From contig OY821751.1 in the NCBI GenBank assembly GCA_963682055.1, forward strand, positions 62,001-126,000: a stretch of DNA of 64,000 bases, written 5' to 3'. Positions 57,212-64,000 of this stretch are shown here, piece after piece. The position numbers and the translations under genes were made by a program. This DNA is from Primula veris. Taxonomy: Eukaryota > Streptophyta > Magnoliopsida > Ericales > Primulaceae. The notes beneath the pieces are model-generated. The model ran no database searches, was not told where the DNA came from, and was given only the letters and a program-made list of their open reading frames with translations. Numbering within the stretch: the stretch's first letter is position 1; the number at the start of each line of letters is the position of its first letter.

Positions 57212-60200
57212 TCAGTGAGCAATCTGCTTAGCCTTAAGAACAAGCTCTTCGGTTGTGGTTCCAATAATCTCATTCGCACGCTTTAAACCCACACAGTAGT
57301 ATCTCCCAATTGTATCCTGATTTCCAAAAAAAATAAAAATTGCATTAAATGAAATATTTTCGTCATTGCCAAACGACTCAATTGACTCTCGAGTGGATAG
57401 GAACTTTTGTCTAAGCAAGTGATATAACAATGTTTTTTATTTGTACTAATCTAAATATTAAGCAACTAAAAGGCTACGGCAGTCTCACCCGAGCTACAAT
57501 GCCCAACTGCTCTAGCTTTCCAACAGCATCATCCACGTCAAAATTACAACTCTCTCCAAATTCCTCTTTTATTATCTCTTCACACCGTAAGTCCAGATCC
57601 TATTTACATGAATTAAGTAACTGTTAAAACCATGAAAACTAAATACAACTTTTCTTAATTTCTACCGCCAAAAACAGTAATAAAAGAGAAAGGCACACCT
57701 GTCGAGTAGCCTTTCCCTGTTCCATCAAGATAAAATACGAGAGAACTACCTCTTTTACCTGTACAATTAAGGTTAGAACTATGAGCACCTCGATTTAGTA
57801 ACAACTTCTTGAATATTTAGGATACTCATACTCCTAGAACTAACTTCAAGTAAAAATTACCCCAAATCCTTAGAAATTGCATATGTATTAGCAACAAGGT
57901 CCTTGAAAAGTAATCCAGTACAAGATAGCAACTTACTTCTTGTTGAATAACGTCATCACATAAATGAAGAAGGGTGCCCTTTCCACTATCAAGTTGTTTA
58001 TCATACATGGACTGTGTTATCAAGCTCTGATATGCAGCCATATTTGCCTGAAATCTAAAGTAAGAAAAATATCAAGTTAGAGAGCTAGAAATTGATGTTA
58101 TATAAAACTATAAAATCTCATTACAACAGTTGTATGGAGGATGGAGAAAAAAAGCGAGTGTGTCCCAATCGCCATCATAGAGGACCTACCGCTTAAACCA
58201 AGAAATAATTTCAGTTTCAGAAGTAACCAAACAGACGGTTCATTCCCACTATAGCATGAATGGTATCATGTAGAGTATAATCTTTATATGAAGAAAAGGG
58301 GGGTAAAACTCATTGTTTTATAGCACTCTGGGATTCATTGGCTGCAATTTCAAGCAAATAAGCTGGACTTTTTTGACGTTGAAAAGAAGTTTTAGGTTTA
58401 TTCAGCCTAAAGCTTCTGGAGCATTGTTAGGCACAAAAGACAGGAAAGAAACTCAACTTTTAAACTGGTCGACAAATCAAATAGAGCTCTTAAAAACTGC
58501 AACCAAACGAGGCCTCAATGGTATAATGTTCCGGAATTTCAATTTTTTTTCATTTCATGGGGTTAGGGTAAAGCTATATGAACAGTTCCTGAGGAGCCAT
58601 GCATCAGACTAACAAGTAATAAATCATTCAAGTTAACTAGCAGAATAACACTTATTCAAATAATCATTCCGATAAAAGAAATACTTACGTGAAGTAAGTT
58701 TTGGCACAGTAACCAAGAACAGTTGAAACTATGGCAAAAATGACCCAGAGATCAGCTTTTGGCATTTCGACAGAACCCACTACCGCAACCTGTCAAAATG
58801 ACTAAAAAGTATTATAATGAAGGATGAAGACAAATGTAGAAGTGAAATTTCCTAGGAAACAAGATTAACTGACCAATCCAACAATAGCAGAAACTAGGAA
58901 TTTGACCCAATCCATTGGCGTCAACCCTGGATTTTTCTTTTCTGGCTGTCACATTGCAAAACCAAAACTCGGTTTATGAGGAGAGAATATGCATGTAAAA
59001 CTCGGATTCGAAGAAGCATAAAAGAAAGGCTGACAAAGAGATGTGAAATCTCACAAGAACAATTTCCATATCCGCCATTGGAATATTCCTAAAATGCTTG
59101 ACAAACACTCCTCGTTCCTCTTTTGTTTTGGTACCAGCTCGCCTACAAATCAACAAGTGGGTTCAATCAGAAATCAACACCCGATACAATGATTTAATGA
59201 GCTATCACAATACGGAAACAAAAAAATAAATAATGGAAAAAAGACTAATACCTGTAGACAACAATCATCCTATCAAAAGTAGGTTCTTGAATTGTGATTT
59301 TGCCAAACAGATTCTTCAAACTAGCAAGGCAGAGAAATAAAAAGTATCAATACAGTAGTTGCCTTCAAGCCAGATACAAAGAAGAATTAATGTCCAATAG
59401 GTACCACTTTTGAAATTATATTCCTCCTAGGTACCTCCATAGTTTCACATTCCCTATAGGTACCACTTTTTAATTATTTAATTTATTTACCAAAACGCCA
59501 TACACATATTTCATAAAAAATGGAAAAAAAAAACACAAAAAATTATATAAAATGCAAAAAATCTCAAAATAAATGAAAAACAACCACAAAAAAATTGTAA
59601 AAAAAAAAAAATAATGTATTTTTATAAAAAAAATCACAAAAATCACAAAAAATGAAAAAAAATAAAAAAAATAAAAAAGAAAATAAAAAAATCATAAAAA
59701 AATTATAAAAAATGAAAAAATCACAAAAAATCACAAAATTTTAAAAAAATAAAAAAATTATAAAAAATGAAAAAAATCACAAAATATTATAAAAAAATAA
59801 TAAAAAAATAATAAAAAATCACAAAAATCACAAAAAATGAAAAAAAAATAAAAAAATCACAAAAAATCACAAAATTTTAAAAAAATTATAAAAAAATAAA
59901 AAAAATTATAAAAAATGAAAAAAATCACAAGAAATTATAAAAAAAAATGAAAAAAATGAAAAAAAATCACAAAATTATAAAAAAAAAAAAATCAAACAAA
60001 AAAATCATTAAAAAAATCACTTTTATTGAACTTTATGCACTTTCGACTGTAGTAGATGCACTTTCAGCTGAACTATATGCACTTTTAGCTGAACCAGATG
60101 CACTTTCAGCTGAACCATATGCACTTTCAGCTGAACCATATGCACTTTTATTGAACTAGATGCACTTTCAGCTGAACCATATGCACTTTTATTGAACTAG

Positions 60201-63200
60201 ATGCACTTTTAGCTGAACCATATGCACTTTCAGCTGAACCAGATACACTTTTAGCTGAACCAGATGCACTTTCAGCTGAACCAGATGCACTTTCAGCTGA
60301 CTTTTATTGAACTAGATGCACTTTCAGCTGAACCATATGCACTTTTATTGAACTAGATGCATTTTTAGCTGAACCATATGCACTTTCAGCTGAACCAGAT
60401 ACACTTTTAGCTGAACCATATGCACTTTCAGCTGAACCAGATGCACTTTCAGCTGAACCATATGCACTTTCAGCTGAACCATATGCACTTTCAGCTGAAC
60501 CATATGCACTTTTAGGTGAACCAGATGCAGGTTTTACAGAACGATATGCACTTTTATTGAACTAGATGCACTTTTGTCTGAACCATATGCACTTTTAGCT
60601 GAACCAGATACACTTTTAGCTGAACCATATGCACTTTCAGTTGTACCAGATGCACTTTTAGTTCAATCAGATGCATTTAACAGAACTATATGCACTTTCG
60701 ACTGTACTATATTCATTTTCGACTACACTATATGCATTTTTGACTTAACTATATGTACTTTCCACTAAATTAGATGCACTTTAAACTGAACCAGATGCAC
60801 TTTCAGCTGAACCAGATGCACTTTCAGCTGAACCAGATGCACTTTTAGCTGAACTATATGCATACTCACTTTTATTGAACTATATTTACTTTCAACTGAA
60901 TTGTATGCACTTTCAACGGAACTAGATGTACTTTCAGCTGAATTGAATGCAATTTCGACTCAATTTTATGCATTTTTGACTAACTATACACTTTCGACTT
61001 AACTATATGCACTTTTATTGAACTATATACGCTTTTGACTGAATTATATGTATTTTTGACTGAACTAGATGCACTTTCAGCTCATTTAGATTAAAAAAAG
61101 GCACATTTATCATGGAAAAACCATTTTTTTGTATAAAAAAATCACTTTTCGGTATAAAAAGTGTTATATTGACAAAAAAAAATATTTTTTTGTAATTTTT
61201 TAAAAAGTTTATGATTTTTTAATTTTTTTATAATTCTTTTTTTTTGTAATTTTTGTGATTTTTATAATTTTTTGTGATTTTTGCTATTTTTTTCTAATGT
61301 TTTGTGATTTTTTGTGATTTTTTGTATTTTTGTTGTGATTTGTTGTGATTTTTTGTGATTTTTTGTGATTTTTTGTGATTTTTTGTGATTTTTTGTAAAT
61401 TTTTATGATTTTTTAATTTTTTTTGTAATTTTTATAATTTTTTTGTGATTTTTGTATTTTTTAATAATTTTTATTTTTATTTTTGGTGATTTTTTATACT
61501 TTTTGGTGATTTTTTATACTTTTTTATATTTTTTATGATTTTTTGTGATTTTTTCATTTTTTTAAAAAATCAATTACTAATAAAACTCATATAGTATAAA
61601 AAGTTGTACCTATGAGGAAATGTGAAATTATCAATATATCTAGGAGGAATATAATTTGCCATGAGGTACTTATAGGGAATTACCCCTACAAAGAATACAC
61701 TGATTAAGTACATAGTCCAGTAGAGTAAATGCATGTACGCGGAGCTCAACTCATTCAATAAAGATATAAAAGGATTTCGACAAGAGTGAACAAATATGGA
61801 ACTTTAAATCACGACAAAAATATATCAAAAATTGGGTTGTGGATACAATATAAGAAATTGATCATGCATACCATTTTAATATACAATATATGGAAAATTT
61901 AATTAACATGCATCCTATACGTTTATCTACTCCAATTTCAATCAAAAAGGACATTCTTTAGGTATATCAAGCTGCAAAAGTCGAGATGCAAAACAAACCT
62001 GAGTTCCATATTTTCAAGGCGGACACGTTCGACATACATGTCATCCTGGTCCACCTCTGCACTCATTTCATCATCCTTTTTGAAAACTTTATTGTTTGTC
62101 ATACTTGATTTTCTAGCTATAAGTCTTTCTACCCTGCGCAAATAATACCCAAAAAGGTTAGTGTAGTCCCAAGACTTGGAACCAGGTCATCGTGTCTAAG
62201 AAAATCCGCAGTAATATTAAGGCACAATATTGTAAAGAATTTGTCAAACTGGTAAATATACAATAAAGGGTCACCTAGTCTTTCTCAACAACCATTGCCA
62301 GAAACGTCCAATCAGCATGTCTAGTTTCTCCATGATGAAGTAATCAGTGGTGCGGTCAATCCCAATGCCTCGGCGGAATATTACATACTATAGACAGACA
62401 CATTGATTCAGTGTAAAAATCACAAATACTAGGTAACGACATGAAAGCAGCTAAAGATAATAATAGTGATCTGGTTTGTCCATAAAGACTAAAATCAACT
62501 TCCAGACTTTTCATCCACATTTGAAAGCACAATACCTTTTCAGCAAAGTCTGGAAGATTTTCATGGGCATGCTCAGCAAAGTACTTCTTCAAAAGCATAT
62601 TATCAAGCTGCATTTAAAGAATAAGAAATGTAAATAAAACAGGGCGAAAAAAAAAAACCATTGAAACAACCGTAAATAAATTAAGTTCGAATAATGAAGG
62701 TATCCAACCTTAGATTCATCAACTGTTATTGGAAGATTCAGCAGATACTGCCCAGAGTGCGCAACTTCGATCTCCTCGTCGGTGGTTATCTTGAAGTTAC
62801 TCTTGTTCATCACCTTAACGGGAAAAAAACATGAAAATGTGTCTCAAGGTCCAACAGATAGACAAGTTACAAATTCATAAGAAAACAAGTGCTGGCTTGA
62901 CATCAGTATAATGTGAGAATAGATCGTTTCAATACGCTCTTGGTAGCTTCAATTTAACAAAAAACAATATGTTTTTGGCAAAACTTCCTAGGGTTAGTAG
63001 AATGGCTGTTTTAGAAAGTTATCTCTAAGCAAACAAACAAACAAGCTTAAACCCATACCATCAATCATGTACATATTATATTCATTAATATACAAGAATT
63101 ACAGGTTTTAGATACCTTTCTTACATAACATTTTCGTAGAAATGCAGAGATGGAAAAAATTGTAAATGATGCGTCAAATTGCTAAGAAAAAGACTAACCG

Positions 63201-63638
63201 ATATTCTGAAGTAAATACACATCCATATAATATATCGATGTGTGCATGTATCAAATGGAAAAACAATAAATAAAAATGAGAAAAACATTAAAATGTGATG
63301 CTAAGCATCGGAAGACATTGTTATTACTTGGAATAAGTAAGTGAGGAAATTCTGTTCAAGAACATCAACTTCCTGAGGAGATAGATTCTGTCGCTCCAAC
63401 TTCTGAGCCCCATGTACTGGATCAAACAAGGAATACAGTTGCTGCAATTGGAAAAAAAAAGGAAATGACGAAAAACAGCAACATGATTACACACTTAAAA
63501 ATCGAAAACCTTGAAAGTAATTAGGTGGAAGACGTGTAATTACCATAAGATCCTCAAATTGAAGAAGATACCAAGCACGGATTGTGTATTCAACCCTCTT
63601 ACAGAGCTTTAGAAATTCAGCTTGGTCTGAACTGTGTT
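57212..63638 (-). CDS. DUF3754 membrane protein, 3' part (5' end beyond the window)
   Basis: Exons in the window (minus): 63544-63638, 63328-63441, 62709-62813, 62536-62607, 62275-62387, 61999-62133, 59252-59320, 59055-59142, 58874-58945, 58689-58789, 57937-58054, 57699-57758, 57489-57599, 57212-57316; about 452 residues to the stop. Recognisable stretches include [64 protein letters not shown], two close membrane segments (from [12 protein letters not shown] to [13 protein letters not shown]), [18 protein letters not shown] and the end [20 protein letters not shown]. This matches the plant DUF3754 family (Arabidopsis At3g19340-like), of unproven function. The first exon seen opens mid-frame, so upstream exons lie past 64000. 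One intron carries a foldback element. Confidence 0.9.
59384..61686. mobile_element. Foldback MULE-like non-autonomous element in a DUF3754 intron
   Basis: The terminal segments are inverted relative to each other. Left (59384-59495) and reverse-complemented right (61600-61686) share 'aaattatattcctcctag', 'tttcacat' and '(c)ctata(g/a)gtacc' blocks over about 80-100 bp. Both are flanked by the identical 9-mer tacaaagaa (59375-59383 and 61687-61695). Inside, an A-rich arm (repeated 'aaaaaatcacaaaaaat', about 59515-60016) and a T-rich complementary arm (about 61090-61570) surround a 21-bp minisatellite. There is no transposase. The 9-bp duplication suggests mobilisation by a MULE transposase. 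Confidence 0.8.
60017..61085. repeat. 21-bp minisatellite (about 50 copies) at the centre of the foldback element
   Basis: The unit is close to gaaccatatgcactttcagc+t, with variants at single positions and some copies replaced by 'ttttattgaactagatgcac'. Because 21 is a multiple of three it leaves short in-frame runs such as [14 protein letters not shown]; these are not genes. Confidence 0.9.
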
Positions 63639-64000
63639 CTGGAAGAGGAAGGCATAAATGTCTATGAGAGATAGACTATGCAAATTGGATCAACCATTTC
63701 CTTCCTTACGGGGAAAAAGAACACATTTTTTTTTTCTTCCAATTCAACTGAAGCAACAAGTATTTTATGAAACATTATGAGCTTATTAGATTGAGGGGAA
63801 ACACAGATGAGAGAGTATGAGTGTTCTCTGATAAATGTTCATTAATAGAGAACCAACTAACATGATTTTTGTCATCATCAATCTAGCCCGCCAGGATAAA
63901 CAAGCTTAACATTTCTAGGATTGTTTTAGCAATATTGTTCATTTCTCGATTATGCTGGTTTTCCAAGTTCAAAATGTAAAAAACACAAATACGAGATACA
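63639..64000. other. Intron of the DUF3754 gene running off the right edge
   Basis: This is AT-rich non-coding sequence upstream of the first visible exon, with no further exon recognised before the window ends. Confidence 0.6.

Noticed and set aside
59947..60768. ORFs with LSAEPYA heptapeptide repeats
   Set aside because: They are products of the 21-bp minisatellite inside a non-coding foldback element in an intron.

Overview
The window is AT-rich nuclear DNA from a flowering plant, most likely a eudicot. The evidence is genes split by GT-AG introns, plant receptor kinases, a chloroplast-type transit peptide, and plant class II transposons (MULE, hAT-like, Tourist-like). I cannot name the species.

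Layout. 1-8.4 kb is a satellite array with monomers of about 105-118 bp and a partial higher-order period near 820 bp. 9.0-21.8 kb (minus) is a complete 23-exon alanyl-tRNA synthetase gene with two candidate start codons that fit dual mitochondrial/cytosolic targeting, and tandem repeats in its first two introns. 22.6-22.9 kb holds a degenerate, inverted relic of the same satellite, interrupted by a structurally complete 6.9-kb Mutator-like element (22893-29829). That element has long terminal inverted repeats, a perfect 9-bp target duplication, an 890-aa transposase ORF, a second 447-aa ORF, and many copies of a near-palindromic 12-mer (ACGAYCGGTCGT). 30.1-33.7 kb (minus) is a plastid LdpA-like iron-sulfur protein gene. 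35.3-42.8 kb (minus) is eIF2 gamma, with a Tourist-like MITE in a coding intron and a probable hAT-type element in its likely 5'UTR intron. 43.5-44.9 kb (minus) is a secreted Pro/His-rich protein. 48.0-51.7 kb (plus) is a membrane-anchored kinase-like protein with a degenerate catalytic loop (HKN, DAG). 53.1-56.3 kb (plus) is a single-exon RPK2-like LRR receptor kinase. 57.2-63.6 kb (minus) is the 3' part of a DUF3754 membrane protein gene, with a 2.3-kb foldback transposon in one intron. The window ends inside an intron of that gene.

The genes are unrelated housekeeping or signalling genes with no evident shared pathway. The most distinctive biology is the mobile and repeated DNA. The MULE carries an extra gag-like/'plant transposon protein' ORF on the same strand as its transposase, preceded by an internal array of the same palindromic motifs found at its ends. 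It looks like an element enlarged by capturing a second gene behind a duplicated subterminal region. Four elements have recognisable target duplications (9, 9, 8 and 3 bp), three of them in introns of housekeeping genes.

All exon coordinates come from reading splice signals and keeping the frame across introns. For AlaRS, LdpA-like, eIF2 gamma and the kinase-like gene the summed exon lengths are exact multiples of three.
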